This document shows, in pieces, positions 1-6,627 of a DNA stretch of 7,645 bases (positions within the stretch are counted from its first letter, which is position 1; each line of letters starts with the position of its first letter). The notes below the pieces were generated by a model, which worked only from the letters and a program-made list of their open reading frames with translations, was not told where the DNA came from and searched no databases. This DNA is from Ilumatobacteraceae bacterium (GTDB lineage Bacteria > Actinomycetota > Acidimicrobiia > Acidimicrobiales > Ilumatobacteraceae). The position numbers and the translations under genes are program-made. The DNA is taken from assembly GCA_016463105.1 (NCBI GenBank), contig JAEMRY010000059.1, forward strand, positions 1-7,645, given 5' to 3'.

Positions 1-4
1 GTTG

Positions 5-58
5 CGTATGCAAATGCCCGGGTAGAGGCACTGTCATTCCGGGTCGCTGTTGCATACG
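5..58. repeat. Imperfect inverted repeat (hairpin) just after the thioesterase stop
   Basis: CGTATGCAA at 5-13 is the exact reverse complement of TTGCATACG at 50-58. Inside it, CCCGG at 17-21 is complementary to CCGGG at 39-43. Together they could form a two-part stem with a small asymmetric internal loop and a terminal loop of about 17 nt. The outer arm abuts the stop codon of the minus-strand gene (TAA at 61-59). In that gene's RNA the structure would therefore form right after translation ends, which suits a 3'-end or termination role. The bases remaining in the window beyond the stem (CAAC) are not U-rich, so a classical intrinsic terminator is not shown. It could instead be an extragenic palindrome cut by the window edge. 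Confidence 0.5.
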
Positions 59-859
59 TTAAGTCTTCCACTTTCGTGCTTTGCAACTCTGACTGGCGGT
101 TGCCATGAGTGTGCCGTCTTGCGCGAACATGTTTACTCGGCCGTGCCCGAAGCCTCTTTCAATTGCGTCTATATATATGTCGAGCAAGACCCATTTTGTT
201 GGTACAAGTTTGACAATGCGGATTGTATTATCGAGGCTGTTGCCACCCGCGGCAAGACCGAGTGCTTGCCCCACTGCCATCGGCACAAAGTCACCAAGAA
301 TGCCAAGTGCAGTTGCGTCAACATCTTCGATCATCGCAGGAATGTGCGCCCACATCACGACGTTGCCATCGCTGAGTGAGCCATCAAGTTGCGACATGTT
401 GCGACCCTTGACGACGCGTTGTTGCAGCGAATCATGAATTGTGCCTGGCGAATCGTGAATGTGTTGACGCTGTGGAACTTGTTCAGGCTCTGGCACCACT
501 GGCATTTTTGCAAATTGACCAGATGCTTCGAAGTTGCGATCACCAAGTGCGCCGTTGACCGTAAGAATTTCGCGATCTCCAACGCGCGCGACTGCACGGC
601 CTTGGGTTATTTGCGGACCATTTACGACAAGGGTGACATCAATTGTTACGAGTTCGTTCGTTTTTGCGAACGACAAATATTGCGCAGTTGCCCAAACTAA
701 GTTGCGTTGCGAAACCGATTCAAGTGCACTGATGCATGCGCCGAGTCCGGCACCACCAAATAGAAACGAGCCGCCCGTAGAGATACGGATGTCAACTGGC
801 ATCTCAAACCTTGAAGTTTCGCCAATCCGATTTAATCCAAGAAAACTGCGACTATCCAC
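59..859 (-). CDS. Thioesterase-like double-hotdog protein (TesB / 4HBT_3-like)
   Basis: This 266-residue protein probably hydrolyses an acyl-CoA or related thioester in the cytoplasm; the substrate cannot be read from the sequence. The length and layout fit the TesB-like family with two hotdog folds in tandem. The first half (about residues 15-115) has the start pattern with GGSFLFGGAGLGA (29-41) before the central helix, then strands around VTIDVTLVV and GRAVARVGDREI. The second half (about 165-262) has the family-typical stretch LGDFVPMAVGQALG (188-201), then strands ending in a DGTLMATASQ-type turn (248-257). No catalytic residue was assigned. The start is GTG at 859 with only a weak upstream purine stretch; an in-frame ATG at residue 20 would cut into the domain. 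It is transcribed away from the amidase gene. Family assignment is fairly secure, enzymatic activity is inference. Confidence 0.72.
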   Translation of the reverse strand: MDSRSFLGLNRIGETSRFEMPVDIRISTGGSFLFGGAGLGACISALESVSQRNLVWATAQYLSFAKTNELVTIDVTLVVNGPQITQGRAVARVGDREILTVNGALGDRNFEASGQFAKMPVVPEPEQVPQRQHIHDSPGTIHDSLQQRVVKGRNMSQLDGSLSDGNVVMWAHIPAMIEDVDATALGILGDFVPMAVGQALGLAAGGNSLDNTIRIVKLVPTKWVLLDIYIDAIERGFGHGRVNMFAQDGTLMATASQSCKARKWKT

Positions 860-906
860 TGTGCCACTCTAATAAGTTGAGGCCTGTCGCCGACTAGTTT
901 TGCTGT
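860..906. promoter_or_regulatory. Divergent intergenic promoter region (thioesterase / amidase)
   Basis: Only 47 bp separate the GTG of the minus-strand thioesterase gene from the ATG of the plus-strand amidase gene, so both promoters must lie here or inside the genes. For the amidase, TAGTTT at 895-900 fits a TANNNT -10 element and ends 6 bases before the ATG, which would put the transcript start at or near the A of the start codon. No purine-rich ribosome binding site precedes that ATG. On the other strand, an AT-rich TTATTAGAGT stretch lies about 10 nt before the GTG. No convincing -35 box at standard spacing was found for either gene, so this is a weak prediction. Confidence 0.3.
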
Positions 907-2289
907 ATGACTAATACCCCATGGCTTGGCGACTCAGTATCGCTTGTTGAAGCGTTTCGTAGTGGCGAGCGCTCACCGCTTGAAGAATTGCGGGCGACAT
1001 TTGATGCAATTTCGCGCAGCAAGCTGAACGCATTCTGCTTCTTAGATCAAGAAGCCGCTGAGCGTGATGCAAAAAATGCAGATATTTCTTTGCCTTTTGG
1101 CGGTGTGCCGTTTGGCGTGAAAGAACTCGACGGTGTTGCTGGATGGCCCGATACAGAAGCGTGCATGGTTTTTAAAGATCGAACTTCAAAAACAACTGAT
1201 ACGCAAGTCAACCGAATTTGTCGCGTTGGTGGCGCAATAAAAGTTGGCCAGACAAACGCCAGCGAATTTGGTGGCGTTAATTTGACGCGGACAATTTTGC
1301 ACGGCGCAACACATAATCCGTGGAAGCACGGACACACACCAGGTGGATCTTCGGGTGGCACAGCATCTGCAGTTGCCGGCGGGCTTGTTTCGATTGCGAC
1401 TGGTGGCGACGGCGGCGGATCGATTCGAATTCCTGCTGGGTTCACCGGGCTTGTTGGATTGAAAGCAACTTTCGGTCGCATTCCGCGCGGACCAGGTGCA
1501 TCAAATGGCAACTTAACAACTGTGACTGGATGTTTATCGCGAAGTGTGCGCGACACAGCACGATGGTTTGATGTTGCAAATGGTCATGAAGCGCACGACC
1601 CGCTAAGTCTGCCTCGCGTTTCGGGATGGGAAGCTGGACTCGGAACTATCTCGACGAATGGTTTGCGTGTGGCCGTTGTGCCTAACTTCGGTGGCGGCGT
1701 TGTTTCGCCAGCAATGTGGGAAGTAATTGAGCGCGCTGCTGAAAATTTAATTGCTGTGACTGGTCTAAAGCGACGCGAGTCGGTTGATGTTTCGTTACCC
1801 CGACTTGGCGCTGCGTGGTCGATAACTGGATCTGTTGCGATAAGAACTGCACTCAAAGAGTATTGGCCTGAGTGTGCTGATCAACTGACACCTGAAATTC
1901 GGTATGGTCAAGAGCGAACCGAAAATCTTTATAATGCTGACGCACGCGGAAAATTTGAACAACGCAGAATTGAATTAAATAATCGCATGGCGCAAATATT
2001 TAGTGAAGTTGATTTAATTATTACTGCAAGCAATCCAGATATTGCGTTTAATGCCGAAGGGCCATTGCCACATATTTTCGGCGGTCTTGTTGCTGGTGCT
2101 CGCAATAACGGCGTGCTGACGTTTCCCGCAAATATTTATGGCAATCCAGGAATCTCTGTGCCAGTGGGTTTGGTCGACGGCCTGCCAGTTGGAATGCAGA
2201 TCATGGCGCGACATTTTGAAGAACCACTACTTCTTGAACTTGCCCTCGCCGTCGAGCGCACACAACCCTGGCCGCTCGTCGCCCCCTAA
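907..2289 (+). CDS. Amidase-signature family amidase
   Basis: This 460-residue enzyme belongs to the amidase signature family, which hydrolyses carboxamides with a Ser-cisSer-Lys triad. The triad is visible. Lys72 lies in the GVPFGVKE motif. Ser148, the expected cis-Ser, is in PGGSSGG, and Ser172, the expected nucleophile, is in GGGSIRIPA. The spacings of 76 and 24 residues match the family (for example K79/S154/S178 in GatA). The usual GTDTGGS before the nucleophile reads GGDGGGS here. The C-terminal part keeps the late family pattern around NIYGNPGISVPVG and GLPVGMQIMA. The length fits a stand-alone amidase. No GatB or GatC gene is nearby, so a role as the GatA subunit of the tRNA amidotransferase is unlikely. 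The substrate is unknown. The ATG start lacks a Shine-Dalgarno sequence, so a leaderless mRNA is possible. The gene converges on the operon to its right with only 6 bases between stops. Confidence 0.9.
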   Translation: MTNTPWLGDSVSLVEAFRSGERSPLEELRATFDAISRSKLNAFCFLDQEAAERDAKNADISLPFGGVPFGVKELDGVAGWPDTEACMVFKDRTSKTTDTQVNRICRVGGAIKVGQTNASEFGGVNLTRTILHGATHNPWKHGHTPGGSSGGTASAVAGGLVSIATGGDGGGSIRIPAGFTGLVGLKATFGRIPRGPGASNGNLTTVTGCLSRSVRDTARWFDVANGHEAHDPLSLPRVSGWEAGLGTISTNGLRVAVVPNFGGGVVSPAMWEVIERAAENLIAVTGLKRRESVDVSLPRLGAAWSITGSVAIRTALKEYWPECADQLTPEIRYGQERTENLYNADARGKFEQRRIELNNRMAQIFSEVDLIITASNPDIAFNAEGPLPHIFGGLVAGARNNGVLTFPANIYGNPGISVPVGLVDGLPVGMQIMARHFEEPLLLELALAVERTQPWPLVAP

Positions 2290-2321
2290 ATAAAATTAGA
2301 TCGCGAGTAGAGCGCGCGCGA
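2288..2321 (-). terminator. Weak intrinsic terminator candidate for the minus-strand operon
   Basis: Read on the minus strand, TCGCG (2321-2317) can pair with CGCGA (2305-2301) across an 11-nt loop. The stem is followed at once by the U-rich stretch TCTAATTTTATTT (2300-2288). The hairpin overlaps the last codons of the membrane-protein gene, and the tail runs through the 6-bp gap into the amidase stop. The stem is short, several alternative CGCG registers exist, and the U-tract is interrupted, so this is only a candidate. On the plus strand no T-run follows the stem, so it would not serve the amidase transcript in the same way. Confidence 0.35.
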
Positions 2322-3024
2322 CAAGGTCTGTGCCGAAGGCGGTGAGAATTGCTAAATAACTCAAGCCTGTTGCCGCCATTACTGCCGAGTAACTTCGTTC
2401 TTTTAATGCCGCTCGAGTAAACCAAGCCAGCACTCCGGTTAAAGATGCGCAACCCACCCAGAAATATCCGAGAATGCCATCCCAGCCGTCGTCGATTGAA
2501 CCATTAAGCACACTGATCATTCCGGTTGGCAAAATCATTACGAATATTTCGATCGGCCAAATTATTAGCAGAGTGTTGGTTAATTCGTTAAGAGGTTTTC
2601 GTGTCATGCCTGGCTGCACGAGATACCAGTGACCAAGCAACATTAAGTCAGTGACTGCACCGAGAAACGCCGCGCCTACGACCACCCTCAGCAAATCTAC
2701 AAATAAATTAGAAGTGCTATTTGAAAATACTGAGACGATCAAACCGAATACGCCGACGCCAACTGCAAATAAATCAAATTGTGCAGACTTTTTTGTGATT
2801 GTGGCAAAGGCGATCAATGCAACTGTGATGCTGGCCAGTTCTCGAACCAGAACTACCTCAAAAAAGAAACCTGCGAAGGCCGCGAAACCCGCGAGCGAGC
2901 CAAATACGCCGCGCAATAATTTTGAGTAGCCAGATGAAATCTCTTGACTACGAAGTGTGAACCAAAGAAACGCAAGGCCACCAGTTGCCCACTGCAATAA
3001 AAATGTTGCTGCGTCTAGACGCAT
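2296..3024 (-). CDS. Uncharacterised multi-pass integral membrane protein
   Basis: I do not recognise a function for this 242-residue protein. About seven or eight hydrophobic segments are visible, roughly at residues 5-24, 38-60, 63-77, 84-101, 107-129, 151-172, 183-202 and 213-240, so it is almost certainly an integral membrane protein. There is no clear cleavable signal peptide. The most distinctive motif is LGHWYL at 130-135, which follows a segment with an acidic residue (Asp126) and is followed by a short charged loop. A His-Trp-Tyr cluster at a membrane boundary could bind a ligand or a metal, but this is speculation. The start is fixed by the TAATG junction: its ATG (3024-3022) shares one base with the stop of the M24 peptidase gene. 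No Shine-Dalgarno sequence is visible upstream, so translation probably depends on re-initiation after the peptidase. It is the last gene of the minus-strand unit. Confidence 0.75.
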   Translation of the reverse strand: MRLDAATFLLQWATGGLAFLWFTLRSQEISSGYSKLLRGVFGSLAGFAAFAGFFFEVVLVRELASITVALIAFATITKKSAQFDLFAVGVGVFGLIVSVFSNSTSNLFVDLLRVVVGAAFLGAVTDLMLLGHWYLVQPGMTRKPLNELTNTLLIIWPIEIFVMILPTGMISVLNGSIDDGWDGILGYFWVGCASLTGVLAWFTRAALKERSYSAVMAATGLSYLAILTAFGTDLVARALLAI

Positions 3025-4145
3025 TAACCAACCACAACCAGCGAATGGTCGACATTATTCATAGACATTGGGCCGGCATTGGTGGCAACGACAATATCTT
3101 CGAGACGCATCCCCCACTTGCCCGGAATATAAATGCCGGGCTCAACACTGAATGCATGGCCGGCTGCGATTGTCAGTTTGTTGCCGCTGACCATATACGG
3201 ATCTTCGTGTGCTTCCATTCCGATTCCGTGACCTGTGCGATGGATAAAAAAATCGCCGAACCCGGCATCATCAATAATTTTTCGGGCTGCAGTGTCAACT
3301 GATTCGCAAGTTGCACCAACTACGCCTGCCTTAACACCGGCTGCTTGTGCCGCGTGAAGCACCGAATATGCACTGCTTATTTGTCTTGGTGGTGTGCCGA
3401 TGTAAACACACCGTGTGATGTCACTGCAATAGCCGTTCATCGTGCCACCAAAATCGCACAACACGATTTCGTTTTTCTGAATCACTCGTGGCCCAGCATG
3501 ATGATGAGGACTCGCGGCGTTTTCTCCGGCGGCGACAATTGCAAAGTTGACAATGTCGTGACCTTCGGCGATTAAACGTGCAGAAATATCAGCCGAAACT
3601 TGTGCTTCAGTTCGACCAACGAGATGAATCTCGCCGGCTTGTAACTGCGTAGCCACACGATCTGCCGCAGCGCCTGCCGCCTGCAATGCTGTGATTTCGG
3701 CCGCATCTTTGGCCATGCGCATCGGGCCAACGACGTCGACTGCTCGCACAAAAGTTGCACCCGAAATAAATGTCATCAGCTCAACCAAAAATCTGGCCCA
3801 CATTTGGTCGCCTACTGCAATATTTTTTGCACCACCAAGAAGTTTTGCAACTATTGAAACTGGATTTTCGGTTTCACCCCAGGGAACAATTCGAAATACT
3901 TCATCAAACGGTGTAACTCGTGGCGCTTCAAGTCGTGGAACAACCAATGCAGCAACTGATTCATGCGTGATGACCAGCATTGTTAAACGCTCAAGAGGCA
4001 TTGCGTAATAACCAGTCAGATATGGCAAATCGTGACCAACACTCAATATTGCGGCGTCAAGCGAAAGACGTTTCATTTCTTGGCGCACACGCGAAATTCG
4101 CGAAGCATAAAGTGTGCTCGAACTAATAGCTGTGACGGTGCTCAT
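3024..4145 (-). CDS. M24 family metallopeptidase (Xaa-Pro aminopeptidase/dipeptidase-like)
   Basis: This 373-residue protein has the two-domain layout of Xaa-Pro peptidases. Residues of about 15-140 form the creatinase-like N-terminal domain, and about 148-365 the pita-bread catalytic domain. All five expected dinuclear-metal ligands can be placed: Asp231 in CDFGG, Asp242 in YCSDITR, His306 in HRTGHGIG, Glu335 in FSVEPGIY and Glu349 in MRLEDIV. A His cluster at 214-216 and His302 match the usual accessory histidines. It should be a cytoplasmic, metal-dependent enzyme that cleaves next to proline in peptides. PepP-like and PepQ-like specificity cannot be separated from the sequence, and some M24 members have other substrates. 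Its ATG overlaps the pirin stop by 4 nt (ATGA), and its own stop overlaps the next start (TAATG). A weak purine-rich stretch lies about 15 nt upstream of the ATG. Confidence 0.9.
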   Translation of the reverse strand: MSTVTAISSSTLYASRISRVRQEMKRLSLDAAILSVGHDLPYLTGYYAMPLERLTMLVITHESVAALVVPRLEAPRVTPFDEVFRIVPWGETENPVSIVAKLLGGAKNIAVGDQMWARFLVELMTFISGATFVRAVDVVGPMRMAKDAAEITALQAAGAAADRVATQLQAGEIHLVGRTEAQVSADISARLIAEGHDIVNFAIVAAGENAASPHHHAGPRVIQKNEIVLCDFGGTMNGYCSDITRCVYIGTPPRQISSAYSVLHAAQAAGVKAGVVGATCESVDTAARKIIDDAGFGDFFIHRTGHGIGMEAHEDPYMVSGNKLTIAAGHAFSVEPGIYIPGKWGMRLEDIVVATNAGPMSMNNVDHSLVVVG

Positions 4146-5008
4146 TTGACTAGTCGACCCGCCTGATAATCATTTACTGCTTCGACAATTTGTTCGCGTG
4201 TATTCATCACGAATGGACCATAACGCACAATCGGTTCATTTAGCGGTGCTCCACCAATAATTAATAACTGTGGACTCACGTCTGTCTCGAGATTGGCTTC
4301 GATCTTTACTGAACCCGTACTGCGTTCAAAAACAACCATCTGGCCGCTCTCGATAGTTTGCCCGTTGACACTTACTGATCCATCAAATACGTGCACAAGT
4401 GCGGTGTGACTCGGTTCAGGGGTCCATTCGATTACATCGTTTTGCTGCATCGTTGCGTGTGCATAAGTCATCGGACTAGTCGTCTCGACTGGGCCAGTTG
4501 CACCGTGAACTTTGCCGGCAACAATTTTTATTAATCCACCGTTTGCGAGTTTCACTTGTGCGAGTTCGTCGGCTTCGTAACCCTGATATCGAGGTGCGAT
4601 CATTTTTCGGTCTGCAGAAAGATTTACCCAAAGTTGAAAACCGTGCATTCGCCCACCGAGCGCAAGCATGTCATCAGTTGGCAATTCGCTATGCACGACA
4701 CCAGAGCCTGCGGTCATCCACTGCACACCACCGTTTTTAATAACTGCTCGTGTGCCAATCGAGTCTTCATGAACCATTGCACCCGACATTAAATATGTAA
4801 CAGTTTCAAAACCACGATGCGGATGCGACGGTGCGCCCACTGCCTTATGTGGCGCATAATCTGCTGGTCCCATTTCGTCGAGCAATAAGAACGGATCAAT
4901 GTTGTCGGTTTCGGAAGTTGGAAACGGGCGACGAACTTTGAAGCCACCGCCTTCTGTCGTGCGGTGCGAATTAATTACACGATTTATTTCTCGCAATGTG
5001 TTCGTCAT
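4142..5008 (-). CDS. Pirin family protein (bicupin)
   Basis: This 288-residue protein has the full pirin length and both cupin domains (about residues 20-125 and 165-285). The N-terminal cupin carries the pirin pattern FLLLDEMGP (40-48), then SHPHRGFETVTY with His62 and His64, then GSGVVHSE with His106 and Glu108. These four residues correspond to the metal-binding set of human pirin (His56, His58, His101, Glu103), so a metal site is probably intact. Pirins act either as quercetin-dioxygenase-like enzymes or as protein-binding regulators. In Serratia marcescens a pirin was reported to bind pyruvate dehydrogenase E1 and alter pyruvate catabolism. Here the gene overlaps the lipBA stop by 4 nt (ATGA) and lies two genes after an E2 gene. 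A regulatory or accessory role for the dehydrogenase complex is attractive, but it is inference from position. Confidence 0.92.
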   Translation of the reverse strand: MTNTLREINRVINSHRTTEGGGFKVRRPFPTSETDNIDPFLLLDEMGPADYAPHKAVGAPSHPHRGFETVTYLMSGAMVHEDSIGTRAVIKNGGVQWMTAGSGVVHSELPTDDMLALGGRMHGFQLWVNLSADRKMIAPRYQGYEADELAQVKLANGGLIKIVAGKVHGATGPVETTSPMTYAHATMQQNDVIEWTPEPSHTALVHVFDGSVSVNGQTIESGQMVVFERSTGSVKIEANLETDVSPQLLIIGGAPLNEPIVRYGPFVMNTREQIVEAVNDYQAGRLVK

Positions 5009-6624
5009 GATCTGAGACTCACGAATTGAACAGAACTAACTTGTGCAGCAGCATGCTTTGCATGGTAACTAGATCTAGTCAGCGGGCTTGCCTCAACATG
5101 TTTGATGCCTAGTTGCTCGCCAAATTCGGCGTAATACGCGAACTCAGCAGGTTCTGCCCAGCGCGCAACAGGTAGATGTTCTGCAGACGGACGCAAGTAT
5201 TGGCCGATGGTCACGATCTGCACTCCGACTGCGGCAAGATCTATCAGCGTTGCTTCAACTTCTTGCTTAGTTTCACCGAGACCCAACATGAAGCCTGACT
5301 TGGTTGTAAGACCCGCAGATTGAGCGCGAGCCAACACCGACAAACTTCTCGCATATCCAGCAGACGGACGCACTTGGCGTTGCAAGCGTGCAACCGTCTC
5401 AATGTTGTGATTTAAAACATCTGGGCGCTCTGCAAACAAAATTTCTAAGGCGTCGGTGCCTTTGGCGTCAGAAATTAAAGTCTCAACTTGAGTGCGTGAC
5501 GAAATATTGCGAATCTCACGAACACATTTCGCAACGTGTGCCATTCCGCCATCGGCAAGATCGTCGCGCGCAACCATTGTCAGAACTGCATGTTCAAGAT
5601 TCATCTTTAAAACTGCTTGGGCAACACGGCGTGGTTCGTCAACATCTGGAGCCAATGGTTTGCGAGTATCAATCAGACAAAAACCACATGCACGCGTGCA
5701 CCGTTCGCCGAGCACCATCATTGTTGCCGTGCCGTCAGCCCAACACTCAGACAAGTTGGGGCACCCAGCTTCTTCGCAGACTGTTACAAGGTTTAGATCG
5801 CGTAAAGTTTTTTTTGTTGCTAAAACTTCGGCGCCATGATTGACATGTGGTCTCAGCCACTCTGGTTTGCGATCAGTAAGTTGCACATTTGAGCCAGCAT
5901 TGACATTCTCGTTTTGTGCTGACCATGAAACATCATGGCGACTGACCAAACCGTTTGTCCATTGTTTTGCCGCCAAATTTGCGACGACATCGGCGACCTG
6001 TTGCATCGTGACAGTTACGCCGAGTTCGGCAAGTGATGTAACCGGATATTCGGCGATGCCACAAGGAATAATGTGCTCGCGCATATAACTGAGATCAGTC
6101 GAAATATTTAATGCGAAACCATGCATCGTGCGACCACGCGAAACTCGAACTCCGATCGCACAAATTTTTTGTGGCGATTTAGATTCAGGATCGATCCAGA
6201 CGCCAGGGTAACCAGCGAAACGACCAGCGTTTTTGACACCAAGTTCTGCGAGTGTGTCGATAACTAATTGCTCAACACTGCAAACATATGCCTGCATATC
6301 TGCGGGCCCACCGACGCCGTGTTTTGCTTGAAGCGAAAGAATCGGATAAGCGATCAACTGGCCGGGGCCGTGATATGTGATGTCGCCGCCACGATTTACT
6401 TTCACTAGTTCTGCGCCAACTTTTTTTGGATCGCACTTTAGATTGCTTACAAGATCTGCGCTTGGGCCGTAGGTAAAAACATGCGGATGCTCAAGCAACA
6501 ACAGATGCTGGTTTAATGACTGCGAAAACATTGCAGTTTGCACAGCAAGTGCCTCGCGATACGGCACTCTTCCGAGCCAACGCACATTTAAAGAAGTTGC
6601 GCTGTAAGTATTTTCTCGCGACAC
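5005..6624 (-). CDS. lipB-lipA: Fused octanoyltransferase (LipB) - lipoyl synthase (LipA)
   Basis: One 539-residue ORF carries both enzymes of de novo protein lipoylation. Residues of about 10-225 are LipB: RGGDITYHGPGQ (78-89) is the family signature, with the expected catalytic Lys153 (QKICAIG) and Cys188 (IIPCGI). Residues of about 250-530 are LipA: the auxiliary 4Fe-4S cluster motif Cys283/Cys288/Cys294 (CX4CX5C), the radical SAM motif Cys309/Cys313/Cys316 (CX3CX2C) and the RSSY tail at 517-520 are all intact. A linker of about 25 polar residues joins them. LipB moves octanoate from acyl carrier protein to a lipoyl domain and LipA inserts two sulfurs. The start is GTG at 6624, three bases after the E2 stop, with GGAGA eight bases upstream. 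An in-frame GTG at codon 247 could allow a separate LipA of 293 residues. The gene overlaps pirin by ATGA. Confidence 0.95.
   Translation of the reverse strand: MSRENTYSATSLNVRWLGRVPYREALAVQTAMFSQSLNQHLLLLEHPHVFTYGPSADLVSNLKCDPKKVGAELVKVNRGGDITYHGPGQLIAYPILSLQAKHGVGGPADMQAYVCSVEQLVIDTLAELGVKNAGRFAGYPGVWIDPESKSPQKICAIGVRVSRGRTMHGFALNISTDLSYMREHIIPCGIAEYPVTSLAELGVTVTMQQVADVVANLAAKQWTNGLVSRHDVSWSAQNENVNAGSNVQLTDRKPEWLRPHVNHGAEVLATKKTLRDLNLVTVCEEAGCPNLSECWADGTATMMVLGERCTRACGFCLIDTRKPLAPDVDEPRRVAQAVLKMNLEHAVLTMVARDDLADGGMAHVAKCVREIRNISSRTQVETLISDAKGTDALEILFAERPDVLNHNIETVARLQRQVRPSAGYARSLSVLARAQSAGLTTKSGFMLGLGETKQEVEATLIDLAAVGVQIVTIGQYLRPSAEHLPVARWAEPAEFAYYAEFGEQLGIKHVEASPLTRSSYHAKHAAAQVSSVQFVSLRS
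5884..5886 (-). other. Possible internal GTG start for a stand-alone LipA
   Basis: Codon 247 of the fused gene is GTG, placed just before the residues RKPEWL (252-257) that begin the LipA homology. Starting there would give a 293-residue product, close to the length of a normal lipoyl synthase. No good Shine-Dalgarno sequence lies at the right distance upstream, so use of this start is only a possibility. Confidence 0.2.
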
Positions 6625-6627
6625 GAA

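Noticed and set aside
58..64. GTTAAGT next to the 5-58 hairpin as an integron attC core site
   Set aside because: It matches GTTRRRY (ACTTAAC on the other strand), but the required complementary core at the far side of the hairpin is absent, and the bases overlap the thioesterase stop.
1047..1556. 169-residue minus-strand ORF inside the amidase gene
   Set aside because: It lies wholly antisense to strongly conserved amidase motifs and its proline-rich product is what the Gly-rich amidase codons give on the other strand; no family pattern or start signal.
907..2289. Amidase as GatA of the Glu/Asp-tRNA amidotransferase
   Set aside because: No gatB or gatC neighbour, and a shorter, variant active-site loop than typical GatA; a general amidase is a safer call.
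891..4480. Repeated GACTAGT words (near 892, 4148 and 4474) as a dispersed regulatory site
   Set aside because: Two of the three lie inside or at the end of the pirin gene, flanks are not shared, and three 7-mers in this length are weak evidence.
5808..5815. Run of eight T (A8 in lipBA mRNA) as a frameshift or sequencing error creating a false fusion
   Set aside because: LipA-like sequence is in the same frame on both sides of the run (RKPEWL before, CEEAGC after), and LipB joins LipA upstream of it, so the fusion does not depend on its length.
5388..5843. 151-residue plus-strand ORF opposite lipA
   Set aside because: Antisense to the LipA cluster motifs; composition is low in recognisable structure and has no homology I can see.
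6421..6427. Run of seven T inside the LipB part as a slippage site
   Set aside because: LipB homology continues in one frame across it; nothing in the alternative frames suggests a second product.
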